A DNA stretch of 64,000 nucleotides from Dokdonella_A ginsengisoli (lineage in GTDB: Bacteria; Pseudomonadota; Gammaproteobacteria; Xanthomonadales; Rhodanobacteraceae), in assembly GCF_042652785.1 (NCBI RefSeq), contig NZ_JBHSHD010000016.1, forward strand, positions 159,923-223,922, given 5' to 3'. The notes beneath the pieces were generated by a model that worked only from the letters and a program-made list of their open reading frames with translations, searched no databases and had not been told where the DNA came from. Shown one piece after another: positions 1 to 8,316 of the stretch. Each line of letters starts with the position of its first letter. Positions within the stretch are counted from its first letter, which is position 1. The position numbers were made by a program, and so were the translations under genes.

Positions 1-763
1 TCGACGAGCCGAATGCACTGGTCACATCATCCGGATCGGGAGCATTTAGGGTGTTTCGCTCTACCCAATAGTCACGCGAGCGCCCGTGTACGAGATCGAA
101 AGCGATGACTCGATAGGGAACCGTTATCCCCCCTCGAGTGAACCCTCCGAGAGAGACGAGCGCTCGTGACGAACTCAGGCAAACCACGGTGCCGAAGGTA
201 TCGAGATTTCGCAGCCGGCTGCCGGTGATCTTCTGTGACTCGACCCAGCGTCCACCCGACTTGCTGAAGAAATAAGCCGCACCTTGCCACACTTTCCCGT
301 CGATGGCGGCGAACGGCGCGGTGATCATCGCTCGGTCACCGTCCAAGGCAATCCAAAAGCCGAACTGATCGCGCTCCGCCCCATCGCTCGCCGTGAGGCG
401 CTGAACTTCTTTCCAGGCGCCCCCGATCTTGTTGTATACGTAGACGACTCCTTGGCCCACCCGTCCGTCCACGGTCATGTTCTTGGCGCCGACCAGGGCA
501 ACATCACCTGAAATCGCTACGGCGGAACCCAGCCAGGCACGCGGAAATCCCTCTGATGCGGAAACCTTCTGCTCCGTCCAGCTTGTTTGGATCGGCGACT
601 TCTTCCTGATACCGGGCATCTGCACCACCTCTGCGTCCGTGATCACGTCAAACGAGAAAGAATGTAAGGCTGGCCCTCGCCTGGAGATACGCCTCGCCGC
701 TGCGAGGCTCACCATGCCGTAATGCACGGCGCTGCGCTTGTCCGTCATCTCGATCGACACCAT
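1..763 (-). CDS. FG-GAP/integrin-like beta-propeller protein, 3' end outside window
   Basis: An open frame runs off the left edge on the minus strand for about 254 codons and has no stop inside the window. It carries repeated FG-GAP-like blades. Visible pieces are WLGSAVAISGDVALVGA, a GVVYVYN strand, FGFWIALDGDRAMITAP and GAAYFF, which is the usual pattern of a G-S/F-V-A-hydrophobic strand, an acidic D-G-D turn and an A-Y-V-F strand. Such proteins are normally exported and form propellers; no enzyme activity is implied. ATG at 763 is the first plausible start (another is in frame at 748). No convincing signal peptide follows either, so the true start is uncertain and could be further upstream. 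It lies downstream of three other secreted-protein genes on the same strand. Confidence 0.7.
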   Translation of the reverse strand, partial: MVSIEMTDKRSAVHYGMVSLAAARRISRRGPALHSFSFDVITDAEVVQMPGIRKKSPIQTSWTEQKVSASEGFPRAWLGSAVAISGDVALVGAKNMTVDGRVGQGVVYVYNKIGGAWKEVQRLTASDGAERDQFGFWIALDGDRAMITAPFAAIDGKVWQGAAYFFSKSGGRWVESQKITGSRLRNLDTFGTVVCLSSSRALVSLGGFTRGGITVPYRVIAFDLVHGRSRDYWVERNTLNAPDPDDVTSAFGSS

Positions 764-848
764 GACGATTTCGATCAGCGAAACCAAAGAGCGTACAGTC
801 GCGGCGTGTCTTTTTTTGAATCCAAGCTCTCTCCGGTCTGTCGAAGAA

Positions 849-1346
849 TCAATCGACGGAAAACCTCTGCAGAATGACCGGAAGAAACCCATCCGCCGTG
901 ACCGAAAACGTCCCGCATGCTCCCGGCTGATCGAAATCTGCTCCGGTGACAATCAGATAATACGCTCCGGGAGGAATGTCCGAATGACTCATCACAGTAG
1001 AGCCGTCCCCGACCGTAGTGCAGGCGGCATCTGTATTGCAGCCGCTGGCCTGAGGAATCAGATAAGAACTCAATGTGTAACCGGATCCACCAGCGAAAGC
1101 AATCCCCGAAAATGGAGCGTCGCTGGTCACTTGTATCTGCGAAACAAAAGCTGCCCCCGGCGCACCTCCCGCACCTTGGCACACACTCACTATTCCGGCC
1201 TCATTGCCGCAAGTGGTGCCTGTCAAGCTGATTCCCCCGTTGGCTCCTGGATGCCATGCCGCAGGTGATGCACAGGTTTGAGCGTAAGCCATCGGTGCAG
1301 CGAGCGCGAAGAGCAAAGACGCGACACCGGAAACAAGGGTTCTCAT
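849..1346 (-). CDS. Exported Cys-containing protein, paralogue of 2860-3366
   Basis: A 165-residue protein with a clear Sec signal peptide and a likely AYA|QTC cleavage site near residue 22. I chose ATG 1346 because GGGAGG stands 6 bases upstream; an in-frame GTG at 1376 lacks this. The mature part has a TTCGNE...VSVCQG segment, an SGCN.DAACTTVGDGST segment and a PPG.YYLIVTG strand close to a C-terminal GTF. This resembles bacterial pre-peptidase C-terminal (PPC)-type beta domains, so a secreted beta-sandwich is likely. Cysteines are regularly placed, suggesting disulfides. The C-terminus LPVILQRFSVD matches the paralogue LPVTLQSFSVG. Function unknown. Confidence 0.85.
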   Translation of the reverse strand: MRTLVSGVASLLFALAAPMAYAQTCASPAAWHPGANGGISLTGTTCGNEAGIVSVCQGAGGAPGAAFVSQIQVTSDAPFSGIAFAGGSGYTLSSYLIPQASGCNTDAACTTVGDGSTVMSHSDIPPGAYYLIVTGADFDQPGACGTFSVTADGFLPVILQRFSVD

Positions 1347-1400
1347 GAGCATCCTCCCGATTGAAAGTTCAGTCACGAAATTCCGACAGCCAAACCTGGA

Positions 1401-2789
1401 TCACTTTGCCACAACCTTCTGTCGATTCACCAACGGTTCCTTTTTTCCGTCCCCTTTCAGCATGTCGATGGCATACCAATAAGTTCTCCCGGAAATCGCC
1501 GAGTTGTCGCGCCACTGGTATCGACTGGAAGACCCTCTCTCCCGGTTCTTGACCAGTATCACATCCTTGCTGATGCGAATGAGCTTTCCGTTTTCCTCGT
1601 CGGCCCGGTAAATCAGATAACCGTAAACGGAGCGCTCATTGGCCACCGACCAACTCAGCAGCGGCCCCTGCCCGGCCGGAGGCTCTTCATTGGCGGCGTC
1701 CACTGCCTGCCGCAGTGATTGGCCGAGATTCGGAGTCGCAGCCACCTCTTGTTGACTTTCGGGCAGACTGCTCTTAGCAGCTCCTGCTGCTTCACGCTCC
1801 TCGTCCAAATCATGCACTTTGGTAGTGGGATTCAAGAGCATTCCGACGACCTGGATCGGCAGCGTTCGTCCGAATTCCGGAAGGTCGACATCGACAGTGC
1901 CTTGCAGTCGCCCGAGACCCTGGTCATTCGACACGGCCACCTTCACTAGTCGACATCCGGGAGCGGCAGGGTCGCATGACGTGGACACGGCACTTCCCTT
2001 GACACCGTTCAGTTTGACGCCGCCCACCTTGAAATCCTTACCCGATTCGCTGGTCAAGCGGACGAGGAATTCGTTTTTGTTGTTCGTGCGCATCAGGCCC
2101 ATCGAGACCGGATTGCCGTTCGGGGCGATCTCGCCGATGACGTTCGCGTCGATCGTGAGCCAAGCCTCCTTCTGCTGGGGCACGTTGGTCTGCAACTTGA
2201 TCTTGTCGTGCAGGATTCCCCAGGGGAGATCCCCGCGAAACGACACGCGCACCGTTCTGTGATCGTCGTCGATATTGACCTCGAGGTAATCCGGTTTCGA
2301 CGAGACCCCGGTGAGACGAAAATCAGGCACCTCTCGGCTGTCGAGAGTGATGGACTTGGTGGGCTTCTCGCCCTTTTCTTTGAAAGCGCCGAAATCCAAT
2401 ACCAATGGACTCTGGTCGAGGGCAGACAACACGAATGCGTAAACCGTCGATCCCCGTTGCCCGAGAATGCCGGGCTCGTCCGTCCTGAAGCGGAACGACC
2501 GCTTGATGTATCCCATATTGTCGCGAGTAGCGATCGTGGCCTTCAAATAGGCTTTGCCGTGCGGAGGCACCACCACGGCTTTCTCGATGCTGTCCCAAGA
2601 CATCACCGCCTCTCCGTTGGAGATTCGGATGGGGCGATCACCCATGTTCGTCAACTCGAAATTACAGCTTGCCGTCTCGAACTGCCAGTGTTCTCCGGCA
2701 TCGCAAGGGGAAATCTCCAGATTGGATTTCGGGCTCGCGCCGGAAGATGCCGCCATCGAGCTCGCCAGCAAAAATGAAGCAATCAGCAT
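1401..2789 (-). CDS. Exported DUF1573-like / fibronectin-like protein
   Basis: A 462-residue exported protein. ATG 2789 gives a compact signal peptide (MLIASFLLASSMAASSG); the alternative TTG at 2801 would fall in the U-tract of the upstream terminator and is less likely. Residues about 20-230 look like DUF1573-type Ig-like sheets: a CNFELTNMGDRPIRI strand typical of comparing signal with surroundings, then a second half with DYLEVNIDDD and VRVSFRG. The last 90 residues resemble a fibronectin type III or Ig-like fold ending in a YWYAIDM strand. No catalytic motif is seen. It sits between two paralogous small exported proteins, which may be partners. Function unknown. Confidence 0.8.
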   Translation of the reverse strand: MLIASFLLASSMAASSGASPKSNLEISPCDAGEHWQFETASCNFELTNMGDRPIRISNGEAVMSWDSIEKAVVVPPHGKAYLKATIATRDNMGYIKRSFRFRTDEPGILGQRGSTVYAFVLSALDQSPLVLDFGAFKEKGEKPTKSITLDSREVPDFRLTGVSSKPDYLEVNIDDDHRTVRVSFRGDLPWGILHDKIKLQTNVPQQKEAWLTIDANVIGEIAPNGNPVSMGLMRTNNKNEFLVRLTSESGKDFKVGGVKLNGVKGSAVSTSCDPAAPGCRLVKVAVSNDQGLGRLQGTVDVDLPEFGRTLPIQVVGMLLNPTTKVHDLDEEREAAGAAKSSLPESQQEVAATPNLGQSLRQAVDAANEEPPAGQGPLLSWSVANERSVYGYLIYRADEENGKLIRISKDVILVKNRERGSSSRYQWRDNSAISGRTYWYAIDMLKGDGKKEPLVNRQKVVAK

Positions 2790-2800
2790 ACGATCGTCCA

Positions 2801-2834
2801 AAATAAAAAACCCACCCGTGTCGCCACAGGTGGG
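2801..2834 (-). terminator. Intrinsic terminator of the 2860-3366 gene
   Basis: On the minus strand a 10-bp stem (2811-2820 with 2825-2834, one G-T pair) closes a GCGA tetraloop and is followed by TTTTTTATTT (2810-2801). It lies 26 bases after the stop of the small exported protein and just before the DUF1573-like gene, so those two genes are probably separate transcripts. Confidence 0.9.
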
Positions 2835-2859
2835 TCTAGGAAAAGCAAGGTTGGCTGGA

Positions 2860-3366
2860 TTAGCCCACCGAGAAGCTCTGCAGCGTCACCGGCAGGGTGC
2901 CGTCAGACGTCGCCGTGAACGTGCCGCAAGATCCCGGCGCGTCGAAATCGGCGCCCGTCAGGATCAGGTAGTACGAACCCGGCGGGGTGTCAGTGTGCGC
3001 CATCTGGGTGCTTCCGTCACCGACGGTCGTGCAGGCAGCGTCCGCATTGCAGCCGCTCGCTTCCGGAACGAGGTACGCGCTGATCGTGTAGCCCGCGCCA
3101 CCCGTGAAGCCGATCGTCTGGTACGTACCTTCGGCCGAAACATTGACGCGAGCGACGAAGGCAGCCGCCGGAGCGCCGCTGGCGCCCTGGCAGACGCTGA
3201 CGATGCCGGTCTCGTTACCGCACGTCGTACCCGTGAGGGGCGGCTCACCCGTCGTGTTCGGCTGCCACGACGCCGGAGACGTGCACGTCTGTGCGCTCGC
3301 CGACATGCCAAAACACGCAGCAAACACCGCCGCACCCACCATTGAGCAGAGCATATTGCGCTTCAT
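2860..3366 (-). CDS. Exported Cys-containing protein, paralogue of 849-1346
   Basis: 168 residues beginning with a Sec signal peptide that ends SASA|QTC near residue 26. AGGAG stands 9 bases before ATG 3366. The mature part aligns along its whole length with the product of 849-1346. Shared blocks are LTGTTCGNE.GIVSVCQGA.GAP.AAFV, SGCN.DAACTTVGDGST, PPG.YYLI.TGADFD.PG.CGTF and a final LPV.LQ.FSV, roughly half of all positions identical by eye. A PPC-like beta-sandwich is a reasonable guess. The strong terminator after this gene suggests it is expressed on its own transcript and possibly strongly. Function unknown. Confidence 0.87.
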   Translation of the reverse strand: MKRNMLCSMVGAAVFAACFGMSASAQTCTSPASWQPNTTGEPPLTGTTCGNETGIVSVCQGASGAPAAAFVARVNVSAEGTYQTIGFTGGAGYTISAYLVPEASGCNADAACTTVGDGSTQMAHTDTPPGSYYLILTGADFDAPGSCGTFTATSDGTLPVTLQSFSVG

Positions 3367-3396
3367 TTAGTCACTCCTATCGAATTTTTTGAATTA

Positions 3397-3415
3397 ACTG
3401 AGGAAATGCCTCAGT
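3397..3415 (-). terminator. Weak hairpin overlapping the stop of the 3411-4169 gene
   Basis: ACTGAGG and CCTCAGT form a 7-bp stem with a 5-base loop across the stop codon, followed on the minus strand by TAATTCAAAAAATTC. A weak or partial terminator before the downstream small exported protein gene. Confidence 0.4.
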
Positions 3416-4169
3416 GACCGATGTAAGTCGTACGACGCGAATCGAACGTATCGAAGCCAACAGCCTGGGTGGCATGGTTGGTCTTGAAGGCCGCGCTCGG
3501 AGCGGTCAGACCCAGCGAAGCGGCAGCGACACCACCCCACGCGGCATTGTCCAGATTCGCGATGCTGCCCGACTCCGTCGGCTCCGTCGTGCCCGCGGCA
3601 GCATTCACCCAGTACTTGAGTTCGCCAGCCGCACCAGCACCAACCTTCAGGAAGCCTTCGATGCGATTCACACCCGGGGTGAGGTCGGTTGCGAAGCTCT
3701 GCGCGCAGCTGAAGGTGCCCGAGCCGCACTGAGCGATGAAACGAATGCGCTTCGCGCCGGCCGGACCCGCTACCAGCGAGACGCGGAGAAGGCGATTGAA
3801 ACCGTTAGCGGTGTTCTGAGCCGGAGCCTGGAACACGACAACGTTGTCCGTCGAGCTGAAGTCGCTCAGCGCGTTGGTGTCGACCAGGAACTGGAAGCGA
3901 TAGCTCGTTTCCGGCGAAGCGTGGTTGTAGCGCACGAACGAGGAGGCCGTCGTGCTCGGGCCGAGCGACGAAACCAGCTTACATTCGGTCGAATCCAGAC
4001 CCGGAGTAGCGATGGTCAGGCTGGAGGTCGAAGGAGGAAGGACCGACTTGCTCGTCCAAGCGCCACCGTCCGCCGTGGTCGGACCCGCCGGGCAAGCCGC
4101 CATCGCGCTACCCGCGAAACCAGCCAGACCGACCAGCGCCAGCGAAAGAACTTTCATCTTCGTGTTCAT
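3411..4169 (-). CDS. Exported protein of unknown function
   Basis: 252 residues with a textbook signal peptide (MNTKMKVLSLALVGLAG..., cleavage after AMA|A near residue 24). GGGAG is 10 bases before ATG 4169. The mature protein is Ser/Thr/Ala-rich. It has strands such as SYRFQFLVDT and NVVVFQAPAQ and four Cys residues outside the signal, of which two (QCGSGTFSC) form a tight pair. It reads like a secreted beta-sandwich of the laminin-G/concanavalin type, but I recognise no defined family. A promoter with a TTGACA -35 and a palindrome lie upstream (4232-4288). Confidence 0.8.
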   Translation of the reverse strand: MNTKMKVLSLALVGLAGFAGSAMAACPAGPTTADGGAWTSKSVLPPSTSSLTIATPGLDSTECKLVSSLGPSTTASSFVRYNHASPETSYRFQFLVDTNALSDFSSTDNVVVFQAPAQNTANGFNRLLRVSLVAGPAGAKRIRFIAQCGSGTFSCAQSFATDLTPGVNRIEGFLKVGAGAAGELKYWVNAAAGTTEPTESGSIANLDNAAWGGVAAASLGLTAPSAAFKTNHATQAVGFDTFDSRRTTYIGH

Positions 4170-4231
4170 TTGAGAAATCTCCCAGAGTGTCTCGGGCGAG
4201 GTGCAGTCCCCATCCCCGTTGGTTGTGAATG

Positions 4232-4243
4232 TTGGTTAACCAA
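4232..4243. promoter_or_regulatory. Perfect 12-bp palindrome TTGGTTAACCAA
   Basis: TTGGTTAACCAA lies about 16-27 bases downstream of the -10 of the promoter at 4259-4288, in the start of the 5' leader of the exported-protein gene. The position and perfect symmetry suggest a repressor operator. It could also be chance, because the half-site is only 6 bp. Confidence 0.4.
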
Positions 4244-4258
4244 GCCCGATCCGCGCGG

Positions 4259-4288
4259 ACGATAGTGTAAGGAATAACGCTATGTCAA
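4259..4288 (-). promoter_or_regulatory. Sigma-70-type promoter for the 3411-4169 gene
   Basis: On the minus strand a perfect TTGACA (-35, 4283-4288) is followed after 18 bp by TATCGT (-10, 4259-4264). This places the transcript start near 4252 and gives a leader of about 80 bases to ATG 4169. Confidence 0.6.
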
Positions 4289-4289
4289 C

Positions 4290-4656
4290 ACGTTCGCAGC
4301 GTGGACCAGGCTAACCCGTGCCCGATTCGAGAGCGGGATCCCCAACTGCATGCGGTCCCGAATCCCGGTCAGGGGCTGCCTCGCGGCTGCGCCTGAACCC
4401 ACGAACTTCTATGACGCACGATCGGACGGGAACCGGACACTCTGCCGGGAACTTTTTCCAAACCCCTTCGCCGGCCCGTCCGGGCCGGCCCCTTCCCTGA
4501 GAGAACCCGGGCCCCGTCCGCATATAAGTATGTGTCGGACCGCCCGTGCCGGGAAGACGCCCGGCAGGCGAATCCCGCGCGGACCGGACCGGCGTACATT
4601 GACCTCCCCTGCCCCCATCCGCAGAATCGCGCCTCCTTGCGGCTCCTCTTCTCCCC
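4290..4656. other. Non-coding interval before the glycosyltransferase cluster
   Basis: I see no gene here. It holds a strong hairpin at 4470-4489 (8-bp stem GCCGGCCC/GGGCCGGC, loop GTCC). It also has a short AT-rich patch at 4521-4535 whose TATAAG (4523-4528) could be a -10 element for the downstream GT2 gene, though no good -35 is visible. Confidence 0.5.
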
Positions 4657-5403
4657 TTGGCCCCGACCCTTTCCCCACCGCTCGTCGCCAGCGACTGCCT
4701 GGCCGTCATCCCCGCGCGCAACGAGACCGGCACGGTCGCCGCGGTCGTCGCCGGCGTGCGCCAGGCGCTCGGCTGCCACGTGCTGGTGGTCGACGATGCG
4801 AGCACGGACGCGACGGCGGCCGAGGTGCGGGACGCCGGCGGTGAGGTGCTGACCCTCCCGCTGGGACTGGGCGCCTGGGGCGCCACCCAGGCCGGCATCC
4901 GCTACGCGCGGCGCAATGGCTATTCCGGCGTGATCACCCTGGACGCGGACGGCCAGCACCTGCCCGAATCGCTGCCTTCGCTGTTCCTGGCGCAGGCGCG
5001 CAGCGGCGCGAACGTCGTCATCGGCACCTGCATCGAGCGGCTCAGCCGCGCCAAGCGCATCGCCTGGCGCTACCTGCGCCTGCTGACCGGGCTGAAGCTC
5101 GGCGACTTCACCTCCGGCCTGCGCCTGTACGACCGCCGCGCGATCGAGATCCTGGCCGGCCCCGAGGCCAGCCTGCTCGACTACCAGGACGTCGGCGTCC
5201 TGATGCTGCTGTCCAAGCACGGCCTGGCCATCGAGGAGACCCCGACGCCGATGCTGCCGCGCCGCCAGGGTCGCTCGCGCGTGTTCGCTTCCTGGTGGGT
5301 GGTCGCGCGATACATGCTGCACACGACGGTGCTGTGCATCGCGCAGATCGACGCCGGACGCCGCGCGCCGGCGCGGGCCGCGACGGGAGGCCGCGCATGC
5401 TGA
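4657..5403 (+). CDS. Family 2 glycosyltransferase (dolichyl-phosphate mannosyltransferase-like)
   Basis: 248 residues. It transfers a sugar from a nucleotide sugar, probably to a polyprenyl phosphate or glycolipid at the cytoplasmic face. Visible GT-A motifs: VIPARNETGTV near residue 18, VVDDASTDAT near 44 (first acidic pair) and TLDADGQH near 94 (the DXD metal site), followed by SGLRLYDRR near 146. There is no C-terminal membrane domain, so it resembles short DPM1-type enzymes. TTG 4657 is the only standard in-frame start before the conserved N-terminus, and no clear ribosome binding site precedes it, so the start is uncertain. Its stop overlaps the next ORF (ATG at 5397). GT2-DUF2304 pairs are common in envelope glycan clusters. 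Confidence 0.85.
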   Translation: MAPTLSPPLVASDCLAVIPARNETGTVAAVVAGVRQALGCHVLVVDDASTDATAAEVRDAGGEVLTLPLGLGAWGATQAGIRYARRNGYSGVITLDADGQHLPESLPSLFLAQARSGANVVIGTCIERLSRAKRIAWRYLRLLTGLKLGDFTSGLRLYDRRAIEILAGPEASLLDYQDVGVLMLLSKHGLAIEETPTPMLPRRQGRSRVFASWWVVARYMLHTTVLCIAQIDAGRRAPARAATGGRAC

Positions 5404-5777
5404 CCAGCCAGATGACGTCGGCCATCCTCGGCATCGGCTTGGCCGGCGCGATCCTGTTCCTGGTCCGTCGCGACCATCTGCACGGCCCGTTCGCGATCTG
5501 GTGGTTCGCCGTCGCCGCGGCGACGTTCGTGCTCGGTGTGTTTCCCGGCGTCGTCGTCTGGCTCGGCCACGCGACCGGCATCGTCTACGCGCCGGTGCTG
5601 CCGATCATCATCGGCCTCTCGCTGGTGCTGATCCGCCTGCTCAAGCTCGACATCGACCGCTCCAAGCAGGAACGGCAGATACGCCGCCTGACGCAGAAAC
5701 TGGCGATCCTCGAGCAGGAACTCGACCGCCTGGAAGGCCGCCCGGCGCGGGACGCGCGCCTCGACGACGATTCCTGA
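5397..5777 (+). CDS. DUF2304 small membrane protein
   Basis: 126 residues with three hydrophobic segments (about residues 6-23, 33-56 and 61-78) and a charged coiled-coil-like tail (KQERQIRRLTQKLAILEQEL). This is the DUF2304 pattern. GGGAGG precedes ATG 5397, which overlaps the end of the GT2 gene by 7 bases, so translation is probably coupled. DUF2304 proteins usually accompany a DPM1-like GT2 and are thought to be membrane partners of it. The biochemical role is not established. Confidence 0.85.
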   Translation: MLTSQMTSAILGIGLAGAILFLVRRDHLHGPFAIWWFAVAAATFVLGVFPGVVVWLGHATGIVYAPVLPIIIGLSLVLIRLLKLDIDRSKQERQIRRLTQKLAILEQELDRLEGRPARDARLDDDS

Positions 5778-5791
5778 CGACGCCCGGCGGC

Positions 5792-6940
5792 ATGCGCGTC
5801 CTCCACCTCGGCAAGTACTACGCCCCGGAGCGCGGCGGCATCGAGCGCTACACGCAGGCACTGGCCGAATGGTGCGTCGCGCAAGGCGACGCGGTCAGCG
5901 TCCTCGTGCACCAGCGCCCCGGCCTGTGGCGCGGCGCGCGCGAGGCGATGAACGGCGTGGAGGTACGCCGCGCCGGCTGTCTGGCCGCGCCGGTGTACAC
6001 GCCACTGAGCCCGGCTTTTCCGCTGCAGCTGTCGCGCGCGCTGCGCGAATTCCGCCCCGATCTGCTGCATCTGCATTTCCCCAATCCGTCCTGCTTCGCC
6101 GCGCTGGCCAGCCCTGCCGCCCGGCGCCTGCCATGGATCGTGCACTGGCACGCGGACGTCCCGCCGGATTCGCCGGACTGGCGTCTGCGCACCTTCTATC
6201 GCGCCTACCGGCCGTTCGAGCAGGCCACGCTCGCGCGGGCGCGGGCGATCGTCGCCACGTCGCAGCCGTACCTCGACGCGAGCGCGGCGTTGTCGCCGTG
6301 GAAGGACAAGGCACGCGTCATCCCTCTGGGCATCGGCGATCTCCCCGCCATTTCCACTCCGGCGCAGCCACCCGCCTGGCCGGCGGCCGGCCTGCGCCTC
6401 CTCGCCGTCGGTCGCCTCAGCCGCTACAAGGGTTTCGGGGTTCTGCTCGAAGCGCTCGCGCAGGTCGCCGACGCGAGCCTGCTGCTGGTCGGCCACGGCG
6501 AATGCGAGCGCGAACTGCGTGCGCTCGCCTCGGCCCGCGGTCTCGACGCGCGACTGCACCTGGCCGGCGACCTCGACGACGACTCGCTGGCGGCGGCCTA
6601 CGCCGCGGCGGATGCGTTCGTGCTGCCGTCGCTGGACCGCGGCGAGGCCTTCGGCCTGGTCCTGCTGGAGGCGATGCGCTCGGGCCTGCCGGTCATCGCC
6701 AGCGCGATCCCGGGCTCGGGTGTGGGCAGCGTCGTCGTCGACGGCGAAACAGGCCTGCTGGTGACGCCCGGCGACGTGGCCGGACTCGCGGCGGCGATCG
6801 AACGAATGCGCAATCCGGACCTGCGCCGCCGGCTCGGCCAGGCCGGCGAGCGGCGCTGGCGGAAGGATTTCGCGCTCAAGGCGACGATGCCGGCGTGGCG
6901 CCGGATCTACACCGAAGCCGTCCGCGCGACGCCGGCCTGA
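5792..6940 (+). CDS. Family 4 glycosyltransferase
   Basis: 382 residues, GT-B fold. The N-terminal domain starts MRVLHLGKYYAPERGGIERY, the usual glycine-rich acceptor loop. The C-terminal donor domain shows LRLLAVGRLSRYKGFGVLLEAL near residue 205 and the EX7E region EAFGLVLLEAMRSGLPVIAS near 285. It is expected to add a sugar to a lipid-linked or polysaccharide acceptor at the membrane. ATG 5792 follows the DUF2304 gene by 14 bases, so the three plus-strand genes form one operon. Its last 34 bases overlap the 3' end of the convergent membrane-protein gene. Confidence 0.88.
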   Translation: MRVLHLGKYYAPERGGIERYTQALAEWCVAQGDAVSVLVHQRPGLWRGAREAMNGVEVRRAGCLAAPVYTPLSPAFPLQLSRALREFRPDLLHLHFPNPSCFAALASPAARRLPWIVHWHADVPPDSPDWRLRTFYRAYRPFEQATLARARAIVATSQPYLDASAALSPWKDKARVIPLGIGDLPAISTPAQPPAWPAAGLRLLAVGRLSRYKGFGVLLEALAQVADASLLLVGHGECERELRALASARGLDARLHLAGDLDDDSLAAAYAAADAFVLPSLDRGEAFGLVLLEAMRSGLPVIASAIPGSGVGSVVVDGETGLLVTPGDVAGLAAAIERMRNPDLRRRLGQAGERRWRKDFALKATMPAWRRIYTEAVRATPA

Positions 6941-8316
6941 TCGCTGCGGCCGCTCGCCGGCCACAGCGCGAACAGCAGCGATGCGACCAGCAGCGGCGTC
7001 ATCTGCAGCAGCAGGCGGTTCACTGCCGAGTAGCTCTGCGCGTAACGCGAAGCGGTCGTGAACACGAACAGGCCGAAGATCAGCGCCAGCGGTATCGCCA
7101 GCAGCACCAGCAGGCGCCGGGCGGTCGGGTCGCGGCGCCACTGCGGCGCGTTCCAGACCAGTGCGACCGGCAGCGCGAACCACAGCAGGTTCCAGTTCCA
7201 CTGTCCCCACAGCGCGTTCGACAGCGCCGCGATCGACTGGCCGATCGAGCCCAGCGCGAGCGCCGGCCCGCTTCCGGCGTAGCTACGCGCGGCGGCGATC
7301 CAGGCCACGCCGAAGACCAGGGACGCGACGACGGCGACCGCCGCCACCGCGAGCCCGATGGCGAAGCGCTTGGCACGCAGACCTTCGGGCAGCACGCCGA
7401 ACACGCAGGCGGCGCCGAGCACGATGCTCCACGCCGCGCCTTCGAGCTTGATCATCGGAAGCAGCGGCAGGAGGCCGAGCACGATCAGCAGCTGGCGCGA
7501 GTCGCGGTCGCGGCGCCAGCGCAGCCACGCATGCCCTGCGAGCGACAGCAGCGCCGCCAGCCACAGGTCGGCGTAGCCGCCGAGCGCCGCATGGGCGTTG
7601 AGCAGCGGCAGCGAACCGAGCAGGTACACGCCGGCCAGCGCGGCGAACCGCGGCACGTCGAGCGCGCGCCACTGACCGTACTGGGCGAACAGCATGGCGC
7701 ACCACAGGCCGAGCCAGGCGAGGTTGATCCACGGCTCGACCCAGCCGCCGCCGGCGAACCAGACCAGGGTCCACGGCAGCAGCTCGGGATAACTCCAGGC
7801 GCCGGCCGTGCGCGCCTCGACCGCGGGCGCCGACAGCCAGTTCTCGAAGGAAACGTACGGCGTCACGTGCCCCGCCAGCACCCAGGCCTTCGCCTTGGCC
7901 TGCCAGATCGCCCAGGCATCCCACGGCAAGGTCGGATGCAGAAGGATGTCGCTGGCGAGAATCCAGCCGCGCCAGCCCAGCAGGATCAGCACGGCCGCCG
8001 TGAGCGCCCATTCGCCGCGCGTGAACGACACGGAGGCCGGCAGCGGCGCCGCGCCGCGGCGGCGCCAGGCGAAGATCCAGCCAGCCAGTCCGATCAGCAC
8101 GGCGCCCGTGCCGACGCGCGAGGCAACGAGCGAAAGCTCGGATGCGGCCAGCACGCGCACCAGCAGGCCGCACACCAGCGCTCCGACGATCCAGCCGCCG
8201 GCGAGTGCGACGACGCGGTCGTGCCCGCGCCGCGGCCAGCCGGCGCAGGCGACCCACAGCCCGCTGCCGACCAGCAGCGGCACGCACCAGACGATCCATG
8301 CGGACAGGCCGTTCAC
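6907..8316 (-). CDS. Polytopic membrane protein, glycosyltransferase-like (ArnT/PMT-type)
   Basis: 469 residues and about 11-12 hydrophobic segments. A large polar loop after TM3-4 contains PWDAWAIWQAKAKAW and SYPELLPW, reminiscent of GT-C lipid-linked sugar transferases in which a D/E in the first periplasmic loop is catalytic. GTG 8316 overlaps the stop of the upstream gene (GTGA), so the two are translationally coupled. Its 3' end overlaps the convergent GT4 gene. I infer transfer of a polyprenyl-linked sugar (the GT2/DUF2304 product) to an envelope acceptor. The exact family was not verified. Confidence 0.7.
   Translation of the reverse strand: MNGLSAWIVWCVPLLVGSGLWVACAGWPRRGHDRVVALAGGWIVGALVCGLLVRVLAASELSLVASRVGTGAVLIGLAGWIFAWRRRGAAPLPASVSFTRGEWALTAAVLILLGWRGWILASDILLHPTLPWDAWAIWQAKAKAWVLAGHVTPYVSFENWLSAPAVEARTAGAWSYPELLPWTLVWFAGGGWVEPWINLAWLGLWCAMLFAQYGQWRALDVPRFAALAGVYLLGSLPLLNAHAALGGYADLWLAALLSLAGHAWLRWRRDRDSRQLLIVLGLLPLLPMIKLEGAAWSIVLGAACVFGVLPEGLRAKRFAIGLAVAAVAVVASLVFGVAWIAAARSYAGSGPALALGSIGQSIAALSNALWGQWNWNLLWFALPVALVWNAPQWRRDPTARRLLVLLAIPLALIFGLFVFTTASRYAQSYSAVNRLLLQMTPLLVASLLFALWPASGRSDQAGVARTASV

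Noticed and set aside
2790..2801. TTG 2801 as start of the DUF1573-like protein
   Set aside because: It lies in the U-tract of a terminator and adds four residues before a good signal peptide; ATG 2789 is better.
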